In this document: one piece after another, positions 1 to 7,202 of the stretch
Layout of the letters: each line of letters opens with the position of its first letter
Numbering within the stretch: the first letter of the stretch is position 1
The notes under the pieces: generated by a model
Database searches by the model: none
What the model was told of the DNA's origin: nothing
The model's input: the letters and a program-made list of their open reading frames with translations, nothing else
Program-made: the position numbers and the translations under genes
Assembly (NCBI GenBank): GCA_025449515.1
Contig: JANWJI010000074.1
Coordinates: 1 to 11,693 of the forward strand
Direction: 5' to 3'
Length of the DNA: 11,693 bases
Source: Nitrososphaeraceae archaeon
GTDB lineage: Archaea > Thermoproteota > Nitrososphaeria > Nitrososphaerales > Nitrososphaeraceae

Positions 1-336
1 ACATGATAACCGATCATTCCTGTATTCATTTAATAATTAACTATGGAATAAGATTGAGTACTTAATAAACTCGAAATGCTTGTGCTTATTTCGTATTATT
101 ATTATTATGACTATTCCAATTACTTTTACATTATACTTTGAAATAGACATTCAACTGAGGCGGGTCTGGCCTGTTGACTGTATCGTCTACGTGCAATTCT
201 GGATTTTATATTTCAGAAGTAGTTTTGTCTAATGTCTCACGTCTATAAAATCAATTAATTAATTAATTAATTAGTTAATTAGTTAAATTGCTAACCTGAC
301 TCAAGCGATACGTGTTCAAGACGACGTCGTTCAATA
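1..336. other. AT-rich intergenic stretch at left edge
   Basis: I see no convincing coding frame here on either strand; all frames are closed by frequent stops. The only structure I can point to is the AATT tandem repeat listed separately. It may be the 3' or 5' flank of a gene outside the window. Confidence 0.5.
252..288. repeat. AATT-type tetranucleotide tandem repeat
   Basis: About five exact copies of AATT are followed by two variant TTAG-containing units. The tract is self-complementary, so it can form a weak cruciform or hairpin. It lies in non-coding DNA before the zinc-finger remnant. It may simply be slippage-generated low-complexity sequence; no function can be read from it. Confidence 0.7.
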
Positions 337-514
337 ATGGAATATGCAGAGAGATGATCTTGTTATGAATGTGGACGTTCAATCGACGAATCTCAGCATG
401 CCATTTTTGCTGATGGAAAGATATTTCATAAAATCATGTACAGTCACGTTGCAATGTCATGAATGTAATAAAGTAGTTGACTACCGTAAGGCGACAGTAG
501 TCGAAACAGAATAA
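337..514 (+). pseudogene. broken LIM-like zinc-finger protein
   Basis: From 361 the frame reads CYECGRSIDES and continues to FHK at about 432. The match then moves by one base: from 434 the frame reads SCTVTLQCHECNK and runs to TAA at 512-514. Joined, the cysteines and histidine follow C-x2-C-x18-H-x2-C-x5-C-x2-C, which resembles a LIM or related treble-clef zinc finger. Two lesions are visible: an in-frame TGA at 355-357, six codons after the only nearby ATG (337), and one extra base in the A run 430-433. An intact protein would be a short (about 58-residue) zinc-binding protein, probably a DNA- or protein-binding accessory factor. The family assignment comes from spacing alone. Chance is unlikely because both halves carry CxxC pairs with sensible spacing. 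Confidence 0.6.
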
Positions 515-613
515 TTAGTTGTATTTGATATAGTACACTTAAATAGCAACAATAGTGGTCATTTGCACATGGACATTGTGCTCTATCCCTCCCCCTCCAT
601 GATACGTATCATA

Positions 614-623
614 TTTTATAAAA
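614..623 (+). promoter_or_regulatory. TATA box for the zinc-ribbon gene
   Basis: TTTTATAAAA is a near-ideal archaeal TATA box. Its centre is about 27 bases before the ATG at 646, so transcription should start at or next to the start codon. This predicts a leaderless mRNA and agrees with the lack of a Shine-Dalgarno site. Confidence 0.7.
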
Positions 624-645
624 GTCACAATATCGTAAACTGGCT

Positions 646-852
646 ATGAGGAAGAAGAAGACATCACTCCAAATGGAATCTGATCAATTGCAGGTACAAG
701 AACCCGAAGGGATTAATACTAATAGAAAACAAGATGAGATAGACCATGAAACCGAATGTCCTCGCTGCCATGATATAATGATACTTTCATCTGAATTTGA
801 CAGACTTGGCTATTTTTGCGAAGAATGTAGTTTCTTGCTATATCTGGCGTAA
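646..852 (+). CDS. small zinc-ribbon protein
   Basis: A 68-residue protein. Residues 1-35 are charged and polar with no hydrophobic segment. The C-terminal half has two cysteine pairs, CPRC at 38-41 and CEEC at 58-61, spaced 16 residues apart, as in single zinc ribbons. The chain ends soon after, in a short hydrophobic strand (SFLLYLA). Small zinc-ribbon proteins of this size are common in ammonia-oxidising archaea and usually have unknown roles; binding nucleic acid or a transcription partner is possible. The start at 646 is supported by the TATA box 27 bases upstream. It follows the zinc-finger remnant on the same strand, but the two are not obviously related, since cysteine spacing differs. 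The gene call is fairly safe; the function is unknown. Confidence 0.75.
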   Translation: MRKKKTSLQMESDQLQVQEPEGINTNRKQDEIDHETECPRCHDIMILSSEFDRLGYFCEECSFLLYLA

Positions 853-1224
853 GTGGGCAGAACTATACCTTTGTTTAGACTAGCACATACAAGCGAAGAT
901 AAGGAATAAAAAATAGTTTCGATCCTTGTACATAAATCAGAAGTAAGGATTTTAATATGATAGTTGCTTCTGGACATCACCATAATTTGGCAAACAAATT
1001 TGTCCTAGATCGATTTAACGCTGTTAATCTCATCTTGACAATTTATCAATGCACAAATCCCGATCATTAGACAACAACCAATTAGCTTATGTCAACCCTA
1101 GCGTAGACCATGGCAGCTGGAGATAACGCCATCGATTAACAAGATATTATCACAAAGCTATAATCAACTGCTTTCTTGGCTTTTCTCTTCGCTTTAAAAC
1201 ATTCAGCTTAGAAGATGAAACTAA
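853..1224. other. intergenic region, no supported gene
   Basis: This gap lies between the 3' ends of two convergent genes. A 37-codon plus-strand frame (957-1070, start ATG, three successive histidines) is open but resembles nothing I know and has no clear TATA box, so I do not call it. The 3' part near 1165-1200 is pyrimidine-rich and may hold terminators for either gene. Confidence 0.45.
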
Positions 1225-1650
1225 TCAATCTTCTATTGGCCAGTTATATTTAGTAACGAATTCCACAAGATTGCCTGCCGGATCTCGAAAGTATATAGAC
1301 TTGCTATTTTGTTTTTTTGCCCAGCTTACCTCCATCTCGATATAAATTCCATTTTGTTTTAGGATATTTTTCCAGTCCTCATAATCTTCGTCTTCTATTT
1401 CTAAAGCAAAATGAATGCATGCAGGAGGAGTTATCGCTCCATGAGCTGGTAATTTCTTGTTATTTCCATACGTACTTCTTGTGTTTTCAGGATTAAATAT
1501 TAATAGCATACTCTTACCAGCCTTTAAGAATACATGTCTTCCTTTTTCTTCAGAAACGAATTCAAGTCCTATACTTTTAATATAAAAGTCCTTCATAGCT
1601 TCCAAGTCGGATGAGTAAATACATGTCTCTACAATCTTCCTGAACTTCAT
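1225..1650 (-). CDS. VOC/glyoxalase-fold family protein
   Basis: A 141-residue protein with the vicinal oxygen chelate layout: two beta-alpha-beta-beta-beta units. The first unit begins with RKIVETCIYSSDL (4-16) and DFYIKSIGLEF (21-31). The second has the strand CIHFALEI (78-85) and ends in YFRDPAGNLVEF (120-131), a hallmark of glyoxalase/bleomycin-resistance/dioxygenase proteins. Likely metal ligands are Glu8, His80 and Glu130, in the positions the family uses. Members include glyoxalase I, fosfomycin and bleomycin resistance proteins and extradiol dioxygenases; the substrate cannot be deduced. The length is typical of a single-domain dimeric VOC protein. It has no signal peptide, so it should be cytosolic. 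It stands alone on the minus strand, facing the zinc-ribbon gene. Confidence 0.88.
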   Translation of the reverse strand: MKFRKIVETCIYSSDLEAMKDFYIKSIGLEFVSEEKGRHVFLKAGKSMLLIFNPENTRSTYGNNKKLPAHGAITPPACIHFALEIEDEDYEDWKNILKQNGIYIEMEVSWAKKQNSKSIYFRDPAGNLVEFVTKYNWPIED

Positions 1651-1673
1651 CTGAAACTGGGCCTGGTATTACG

Positions 1674-1682
1674 CATTTATGA
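1674..1682 (-). promoter_or_regulatory. possible TATA box for the VOC gene
   Basis: On the minus strand the sequence reads TCATAAATG, centred about 28 bases before the ATG at 1650. The match is imperfect, but the spacing fits the leaderless pattern of other genes in the window. Confidence 0.35.
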
Positions 1683-2163
1683 CTTGCTACTAGCAAAATA
1701 AATAGATACGATGTCTTATTCGCACGATTGTAATTGAATGAGAATTATTATTCCTGAAAACAACCTTGAATTATGGATTAGCGCTCGTCTGATTCGTCAT
1801 CATTCTGGTCGTCAACTTCGTCGTAGGGGTGTAGGCTCAAACATAGGGCGTAATGTATTAACGACTAGTTGACATTCATCAGGTAATATTCCTTTTGTTC
1901 AGTCGTACGGATCATTTCTCACCATCGAGGCAATGTCTTGTCAGTCATCAGAGTCCAATAATTTACCTATTTATAAATATTTGTGCAATTAGAATAGATT
2001 AATCTAATTTTTTTTAATAATCGTTATAAATATTCGCTACAATCTACGATTAGCTCAGAGGAATAAGCCCTACTATGATTGAGGATTCATAATAACAAAC
2101 CTCACCGGTATCAGGATTACGATGAGGCATAACTAGTTAGCAGGAGCATACGAATTAGAATAG

Positions 2164-2344
2164 AACAGATTAAAAACTATTTCAGGGGAAACAATTAATG
2201 TTACAGCATCAACAGTCAGCAATTGTAGAAGCTTGAATAATACGAATTAATACTAAAGTAGATCCTTCAATCAAATTCGTATGCAGTGATCAAGAAACGT
2301 ACATTACTCAGATTCAATTAACCAGACATCATCAATTATCATGA
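2164..2344 (+). pseudogene. possible broken gene fragment, unrecognised
   Basis: The frame at 2164-2250 reads as a polar, Thr/Ser/Asn-rich chain containing SGETINVTASTVSNC. From about 2240 a frame shifted by one base continues as NTKVDPSIKFVCSDQETYI and ends with TGA at 2342-2344. The two pieces overlap and could be the end of one extracellular-type protein split by a frameshift. No start codon or promoter is clear, and I do not recognise the family. It may be chance open frame. Confidence 0.22.
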
Positions 2345-2353
2345 GGAATCACT

Positions 2354-2689
2354 TTATAATGGTCCAGAAGCTGTCGGTAACAAAACACTAACTATTGAAG
2401 CGATGATCCATATGATTACTGCAATTAATATCGATTTTAACCAGCTCATCTTGTATAACCATCTTAAAGAAATTAGCCATACAATTCCACCAACAATTGC
2501 TGCCACTAGTCCATTTCCCAGCAGATAATAGATTCCTGAGTAAATCACAGCTCCAATAGCAGCAGTTATAAAGGCAATTTTGATGCTTTCTCTTTCTCCA
2601 AAGAGTTTCGTAACTATAAATATTATTATTGTCGATATGACTAACCCTATTATGAAAGTAATTATTGTCCAAAGTGTTCCTAATGCCAC
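2354..2689 (-). CDS. small four-helix membrane protein
   Basis: A 111-residue, strongly hydrophobic protein. Four membrane segments can be read at about 7-28, 36-56, 59-76 and 83-105, joined by short loops. The first loop is charged (KLFGERES, 28-35) and the second hairpin contains LLGNG (56-60). The start is GTG at 2689, because the same frame has a TGA only three codons upstream. An overlapping minus-strand frame beginning with ATG at 2699 lacks protein-like composition and is a shadow. I do not know the family or any function; small polytopic proteins like this are frequent and poorly studied in archaea. A weak TATA-like TTAATATTA lies about 27 bases upstream. It stands alone in a gene-poor stretch. 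Confidence 0.75.
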   Translation of the reverse strand: MALGTLWTIITFIIGLVISTIIIFIVTKLFGERESIKIAFITAAIGAVIYSGIYYLLGNGLVAAIVGGIVWLISLRWLYKMSWLKSILIAVIIWIIASIVSVLLPTASGPL

Positions 2690-3408
2690 GTAAGGTCATT
2701 ACACAATAAACCTAATATTAACAAACTAACAAACTAATATGCTTTTAATGCAGAAGATGATTCTTTTTCATAATATTTTCATCGGCGTCTATCATATTAA
2801 TTCACTATGCTAAGATAGGTGGATAGAGCAAATGCTTTAAATCTCCTCTTCCAATGAATAAATTCTATTTTCAGTCAAAGAGAACAGATACATTGATCAA
2901 TCATATATTCATGGTACCGTACTTTCTAGGATCATATCAGTTTTGGGAGTACAACAGGAGCGTTAGGTCAGTATATCCAACAAAGGAAGTCGGGTTACTG
3001 CATAAGTTCGAGTGTTCTGGTATAGGTTAGATTAAGCAATATGTATTTCAGACAAACCCGAGATACGTTCTTTATCATATATCGAATATTAGTCACGATT
3101 TATGCTAGACTTCATGTTGTACGTATTGATGAAAGTACCTCACTATCCGGAGATTTAAATATCTTTATGATCAGATTTTCGTATAACGAAATTTTCGATA
3201 TATATATGAATGTAATTATGCCATTTTGGGCAGGGCCACAACAGATATCGTATTTGTTGGGGTAATTAGGGTTATTGTCATTATTATTTCGATCAGGATG
3301 ACTACACTTTAAGTTGGATATGACTCGAATAGAACTATGACAAGAATTTACTAAATCTCACTGACTTTTATGATAATCTATCTTCCATTTTCAGTATCTA
3401 TTGTGAGG
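2690..3408. other. gene-poor spacer with doubtful short frames
   Basis: About 720 bases. Three short plus-strand frames occur in succession: 2911-3030 (39 residues, contains YQFWEYNRSVRSVYPTKEVG), 3041-3265 (74 residues) and a frame ending about 3312 with a hydrophobic stretch (DIVFVGVIRVIVIIISI). None has a clear TATA box at the right distance or a recognisable motif. They might be pieces of one eroded gene, but I cannot show that. A short direct repeat of ACAAACTA units is present near 2718-2735. Confidence 0.35.
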
Positions 3409-4797
3409 CTATGGCAAATCTGGTATCTGTGGCAGCACCGGTGGTGCTTGCTCAAAAGATTGGTTCTGAGTTGATGAAAATGGTGTAATTTGACGCGCTC
3501 CAAGTATAGTCGTAATATTCAATATTCGCCCATCTCTATTTACTTCTAAACCTATGGCATCCCCTACAGATTTATGTCCATCGAGATAGTTGATTATGTC
3601 ATCAATTTGCCTGACAGGATGTCCATCAATCGCTATTATTATATCTGGTATCTCTGTGACTCGGCTACTGCTGCTTCTATTTGTCAGAGCACTATTACTA
3701 TTGATAGTATTCTCATTACTAGACTGATTCAAACCTCTTAATCCTGCTTTATCTGCAGGACTGCCCGCTTGAATTGTAGCTATCATAACTCCTCTGTAAT
3801 TCTTCGGTAAGCCAGTGCTGTTAGACACTTCTGACAGAATTTTACCACCGGTAATTCCTAGCCAGGGATGACTATAACTTCCATTTTGAATTAATTTTGG
3901 TACTACACTGGCTATATCATCAGAAGGGATTGCAAAGCCTACTCCAGAATATGTTCCTGTGTCTGAAATGATGGCAGTATTCATTCCAATTACTCGACCT
4001 TGCATATTTAATAGCGGACCACCAGAATTGCCAGGATTAATTACGGCACTAGTTTGGATGGTGTTTGCTATTGAAAACCCTGTATCTGGATTTGGTAAAA
4101 GACGCGCCATTTGACTTACAATACCTGTTGTCATGCTGCCACTAAGACCAAACGGATTACCGATGGCTATAACCTGCTGACCTACCTGTAGATTGGAAGA
4201 ATTTGTAATCGAGAGCGGAACAAGTTTTTCATCAGAGAAGCTACCAATAAGTTGAAGTACTGCAATATCGCTAAATGGATCTCGTCCTATAACCTTAGCT
4301 TGGTATGTGTTCCCGTCTGTAAAAGCCACATCCACCAATTTATTAGTAATATTGGAAGTATCTGGTACTACATGATCGTTAGTTACGATATGTCCCTTCT
4401 CATCATAGATGAACCCAGAACCCAGCGCAGTACTATTTCCACTCAAGCGCTTTCCATTTATTATAATAACTTCATCTGAATTCGAAATTGTACTTGTTAT
4501 TTGTACAACAGAGTTTTTTATACGCTTGAATATATCAGTAAGAGACAATGGCAGAGAAAAAGATTCAGTAGAGTTTGATATACGCTGATTTATAGTTTGA
4601 TTGACTCGTGGATGGGAGGATAATGTAGACAGTGCAACAAAACTATAACCTTGCTGTTGATGTTCTTTTTGCGCAACGGTCACATAGTTTATGAATGAGG
4701 ATAATGATGATAAAATAGTTAGAGATATGACTGAGAAAGATAATAGTAATATTAATAATGTATAAAGCGCTCCATGAAACAATTTTCTGTTTAGCAT
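3409..4797 (-). CDS. exported HtrA/DegP-type serine protease with PDZ domain
   Basis: A 462-residue trypsin-like protease of the S1C (HtrA/DegP/DegQ) family, expected outside the membrane, where such enzymes degrade or refold damaged envelope proteins. An N-terminal hydrophobic segment (about 9-31) is a signal peptide or anchor. The protease domain spans about 85-305. The catalytic triad is complete: His142 in VTNDHVV, Asp177 in DPFSDIAVL, and Ser258 in NPGNSGGPL. One PDZ domain follows (about 311-432); its carboxylate-binding region is split by an Asn/Ser-rich insert (about 356-380) between KAGLRG and IPDIIIAIDG. The tail (434-462) is Gln- and Pro-rich. The length is normal for a one-PDZ member. 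It may be called DegP/DegQ-like, but the exact orthologue is uncertain. A TATA box sits 30-40 bases upstream, so it has its own promoter. Confidence 0.95.
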   Translation of the reverse strand: MLNRKLFHGALYTLLILLLSFSVISLTILSSLSSFINYVTVAQKEHQQQGYSFVALSTLSSHPRVNQTINQRISNSTESFSLPLSLTDIFKRIKNSVVQITSTISNSDEVIIINGKRLSGNSTALGSGFIYDEKGHIVTNDHVVPDTSNITNKLVDVAFTDGNTYQAKVIGRDPFSDIAVLQLIGSFSDEKLVPLSITNSSNLQVGQQVIAIGNPFGLSGSMTTGIVSQMARLLPNPDTGFSIANTIQTSAVINPGNSGGPLLNMQGRVIGMNTAIISDTGTYSGVGFAIPSDDIASVVPKLIQNGSYSHPWLGITGGKILSEVSNSTGLPKNYRGVMIATIQAGSPADKAGLRGLNQSSNENTINSNSALTNRSSSSRVTEIPDIIIAIDGHPVRQIDDIINYLDGHKSVGDAIGLEVNRDGRILNITTILGARQITPFSSTQNQSFEQAPPVLPQIPDLP

Positions 4798-4825
4798 TAT
4801 AAGTGGAATAACAATTCTTTTAATA

Positions 4826-4838
4826 CTAATTTATACAT
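4826..4838 (-). promoter_or_regulatory. TATA box for the HtrA-like gene
   Basis: The minus strand reads ATGTATAAATTAG, with a TATA core centred about 35 bases before the ATG at 4797. This gives a predicted 5' leader of only about 8-10 bases and argues that the gene is transcribed separately from the small secreted gene upstream. Confidence 0.6.
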
Positions 4839-5011
4839 TAGCATAAGCAATCCGATTAGGTTCAATTTATCAGTTCGTTATAAATAACAATCGTGTGATA
4901 GTAATTATATCTATGAATCCAGTCATTGGGCGAAAATGAATTCATAGTCCTACAGACAGCCTAATTAGGAACAAGACATCATTATGTCTCATCTAACGGC
5001 TTGACTACTAT

Positions 5012-5284
5012 TCAATGTCTTGTTTTACCTGAATCTTGCGGGAAGTTATTATTATCATTGTTGTGTTTGAATTTATCAACGGTCCCCGTAAAATTTCTAC
5101 TTAAATCGCTGAATATATCATAATAAATGATGCTATGTACCTTGTTATGGTTACTGTTACTACCTTGGGAATATGCAAAAATATTCTCTGCAGACTGATG
5201 ATTCAAAGCTACTACTGCCAAGAATGCCGCAACTATGCTTATTACACCGATTATTGGCCTTTGCAAATACAAGCCCTTTGACAT
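5012..5284 (-). CDS. small secreted Asn-rich protein, unknown function
   Basis: A 90-residue protein. Residues 1-10 are polar and basic, 11-28 form a hydrophobic helix, and NIFAYSQG (34-41) looks like a signal-peptidase region, a style common in exported thaumarchaeal proteins. The mature part would be about 50 residues: Asn/His/Asp-rich, with no cysteine, a short aromatic stretch (IIYYDIF, 52-58) and a disordered tail containing NNDNNN. I do not recognise the family. It lies upstream of the HtrA-like protease on the same strand, 214 bases away, and divergent from the YVTN propeller gene. A substrate or partner role in the envelope is possible but is only inference. The TATA box next to the start supports the gene. 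Confidence 0.6.
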   Translation of the reverse strand: MSKGLYLQRPIIGVISIVAAFLAVVALNHQSAENIFAYSQGSNSNHNKVHSIIYYDIFSDLSRNFTGTVDKFKHNNDNNNFPQDSGKTRH

Positions 5285-5298
5285 TATTGTCTATCAGT

Positions 5299-5308
5299 TA
5301 TATATATT
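5299..5308 (-). promoter_or_regulatory. TATA box for the small secreted gene
   Basis: The minus strand reads GAATATATATAAC, centred about 20 bases before the ATG at 5284. The spacing is slightly short, but the core is strong. A second TATA-like ACTATATAGAG lies near 5320-5330 and could be the real site, giving a leader of about 15 bases. Confidence 0.5.
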
Positions 5309-5407
5309 CTAACTATAATCTCTATATAGTATGTTGTCTTCTATCTTCGAATTACACGTTATCTAGAAATATGTACTACAAAGAAATGCACTCAATTAAA
5401 TATGATT

Positions 5408-5416
5408 AATATATAT
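5408..5416 (+). promoter_or_regulatory. TATA box for the YVTN propeller gene
   Basis: TTAATATATATTC is a strong archaeal TATA box. Transcription should begin near 5437, which is downstream of the GTG at 5427 and upstream of the ATG at 5463. It therefore helps choose ATG 5463 as the start of the propeller gene. Confidence 0.55.
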
Positions 5417-5462
5417 TCTCAATATCGTGCAATTGAGTCCTAGTCACTGGGATAGATTTTCC

Positions 5463-7202
5463 ATGATATTAATCTCTAAAAAGATTTTTTTTCTGACAAC
5501 TGCAATTTTGGCGATATTTGTAATTCAGTCTTGTTCTGGATATGGGGCTAGAACATTACCAGTTTTTGCTTTCAATACTACTAATTATATCAATAATAAT
5601 AATAATAATGGTAATAAAAATGGCGACATAGATTCTGGAATAAAAGTAGATAGCTATCCCATAGGAATTGCAGTTAATTCTGCTACGGGCAAGATATATG
5701 TAGCAAATGAATTCTCAAACACCGTATCTATTATAGATGAAACCACAGATAAAGTACAGGCAACTATCAAAGTAGGCAGTTTTCCATATGGTATAGACGT
5801 CAACCCACTAAATAATAGAGTGTATGTAGCAAATAGAGGCTCGAACACCATATCAGTCATAGATGGTTCAACAAATCTTAAGATGGCCGATGTTCATGTA
5901 GGCAATAGTCCTATAGATGTTGCCGTTAATCCTTCTTCAAGTCTCGTATATGTTACCAATATAGAATCTGGGACAGTTTCTGTAATAGATGGGATTACAA
6001 ACACTGTTTCTTCTACAATAAAAGTTGGTAATATACCATATGCCATTGCAGTTAATCCTGCAACGAATATGACATATGTCACAGATATAGGAGATGGTAG
6101 TATATCTATACTACAAAATTCAAAAATCGATAGCGACAATAACAATAGTAACAACAATAATGTGGCCAGAACATTAGAAAAAATTAACGGTTTTATTGCA
6201 CCTGCAGGTATTGCGATTAATATTTCTACGAATAAAGCATATGTCACTGACTATGCTTCTAATACTGTATTTGTGATCGATCTTAAAACTAATGGTGTAA
6301 TTCACAGAATCAAGGTTGGAACTAATCCAGTAGGTATATCAGTAAATCCTATTTCAAACAGGATCTATGTTACAAATGTTGGGGATAATACGGTGTCTGT
6401 TATAGATGGTGCCAACAATCAAATACTTGTTAATAGCAACTCGAGGACTATAACTCCCTTTATACAGCCCTCTTTTGATGATAGTGGTTCGTCAACGAAA
6501 ATACCTGTTAATGTGAAATTTCCATTAATCGCAAGTTTTGCCGCTGTTAATTCTGCCACGAACAAGGTATATGTTACAAATACAGGTTCTAATACCGTTT
6601 CAGTTATAGATGGCAATAAAGATGCGGTATTGGTGAAATTAAATTTCAGTACCAATCCTGCAAATGCTGGAGAAATAGTGTGCAATGGAGTAAAAAATCT
6701 TGGTACGAATTCTACTTTATACTCGAAAGGAGAAATGATACAATGTGTCGCGAATCCTCATCATGGATATAGCTTTGATTCTTGGTCTGGTGTGACCAAT
6801 AGTCTAAGCAATCCTTTGGGTATTCGGATCTCGCAGTTTGGAACTACACTATCTGCTAATTTTGAGCCAACTCTTCCCCCAGAAACGTATCTTCTAATAG
6901 GATTGGCTATTGTTGGTTCAATACCTGTCTTCATAGGTTGGTATAATAAAAATAGGCAAAAACGTTTCTTGAACATATACTTAAACAAAATAGAAAGTAT
7001 TTATGATACCTTCTTCCAAGATACGAGCTTTAATAAAGAAGAATATGTTACGCGATTAGAACGGATAAGAAAAGAAATACTTCGTTTATTTAGAAATGGA
7101 AAGATATCTGATGCTCATTATACTATTTTAGACAAAAAAACAACTGACTATATTTCATTAGGATTAATAGATAGGGATCATGAGAAGAAGAGCAATTCAT
7201 AA
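5463..7202 (+). CDS. membrane-anchored seven-bladed YVTN beta-propeller protein
   Basis: A 579-residue exported protein from ATG 5463. The frame is open back to GTG 5427, but the TATA box at 5408-5416 makes that start unlikely. Numbering from the ATG: signal peptide about 1-36 (ending PVFA), an Asn-rich linker, then seven YVTN-type blades with YVAN/YVTN/YVTD at 79, 121, 163, 205, 260, 302 and 370. The first four are exactly 42 residues apart; later blades carry Asn/Ser-rich inserts (about 218-235 and 318-348). Residues about 400-468 (GYSFDSWSG, final SANFEP) resemble an InlB-type beta repeat with two cysteines (407, 428). A transmembrane helix (about 474-494) and a charged cytosolic tail of about 85 residues with a helical segment follow. 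YVTN propellers are surface proteins, often for binding; the ligand is unknown. Confidence 0.93.
   Translation: MILISKKIFFLTTAILAIFVIQSCSGYGARTLPVFAFNTTNYINNNNNNGNKNGDIDSGIKVDSYPIGIAVNSATGKIYVANEFSNTVSIIDETTDKVQATIKVGSFPYGIDVNPLNNRVYVANRGSNTISVIDGSTNLKMADVHVGNSPIDVAVNPSSSLVYVTNIESGTVSVIDGITNTVSSTIKVGNIPYAIAVNPATNMTYVTDIGDGSISILQNSKIDSDNNNSNNNNVARTLEKINGFIAPAGIAINISTNKAYVTDYASNTVFVIDLKTNGVIHRIKVGTNPVGISVNPISNRIYVTNVGDNTVSVIDGANNQILVNSNSRTITPFIQPSFDDSGSSTKIPVNVKFPLIASFAAVNSATNKVYVTNTGSNTVSVIDGNKDAVLVKLNFSTNPANAGEIVCNGVKNLGTNSTLYSKGEMIQCVANPHHGYSFDSWSGVTNSLSNPLGIRISQFGTTLSANFEPTLPPETYLLIGLAIVGSIPVFIGWYNKNRQKRFLNIYLNKIESIYDTFFQDTSFNKEEYVTRLERIRKEILRLFRNGKISDAHYTILDKKTTDYISLGLIDRDHEKKSNS
5592..5609 (+). 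repeat. AAT trinucleotide repeat inside the propeller gene
   Basis: Six exact AAT triplets encode a run of asparagines just after the signal peptide. Because the unit is three bases, length change would alter the linker without breaking the frame. Similar Asn runs recur at the insert near 6138-6160. Confidence 0.75.

Larger units (their letters stand above)
1651..2353. other. long spacer with weak gene remnants
   Basis: About 700 bases without an intact gene. On the minus strand, a good TATA box (TTTATAAATA, 1970-1979) precedes a 46-codon frame (1778-1915) that is interrupted by TAG and ends in a very acidic tail. On the plus strand, two adjoining frames between 2164 and 2344 read like a broken protein. 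A TAGCTCAG stretch at 2050-2057 recalls a tRNA D-arm, but no cloverleaf can be formed. The region looks like eroded coding DNA. Confidence 0.4.

Noticed and set aside
957..1070. 37-codon frame with three successive histidines
   Set aside because: No TATA box at the right place and no known family; short open frames of this size are expected by chance.
2045..2115. tRNA-like TAGCTCAG followed by a GGTATCAGGATT stretch
   Set aside because: No acceptor stem, no D-stem pairing and no anticodon arm can be drawn; the resemblance is limited to one octamer.
2388..2699. 103-codon minus-strand frame overlapping the small membrane protein
   Set aside because: Composition is not protein-like (many Asn, Cys and Trp from shifted codons); the overlapping frame has four clean membrane helices.
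3041..3265. 74-codon plus-strand frame
   Set aside because: No TATA box at the proper distance, no recognisable motif, and equally long fragments exist in the other frames nearby.
5427..5462. GTG start giving 12 extra residues on the YVTN propeller
   Set aside because: The TATA box at 5408-5416 puts the transcript start after this codon, and the signal peptide is cleaner from ATG 5463.
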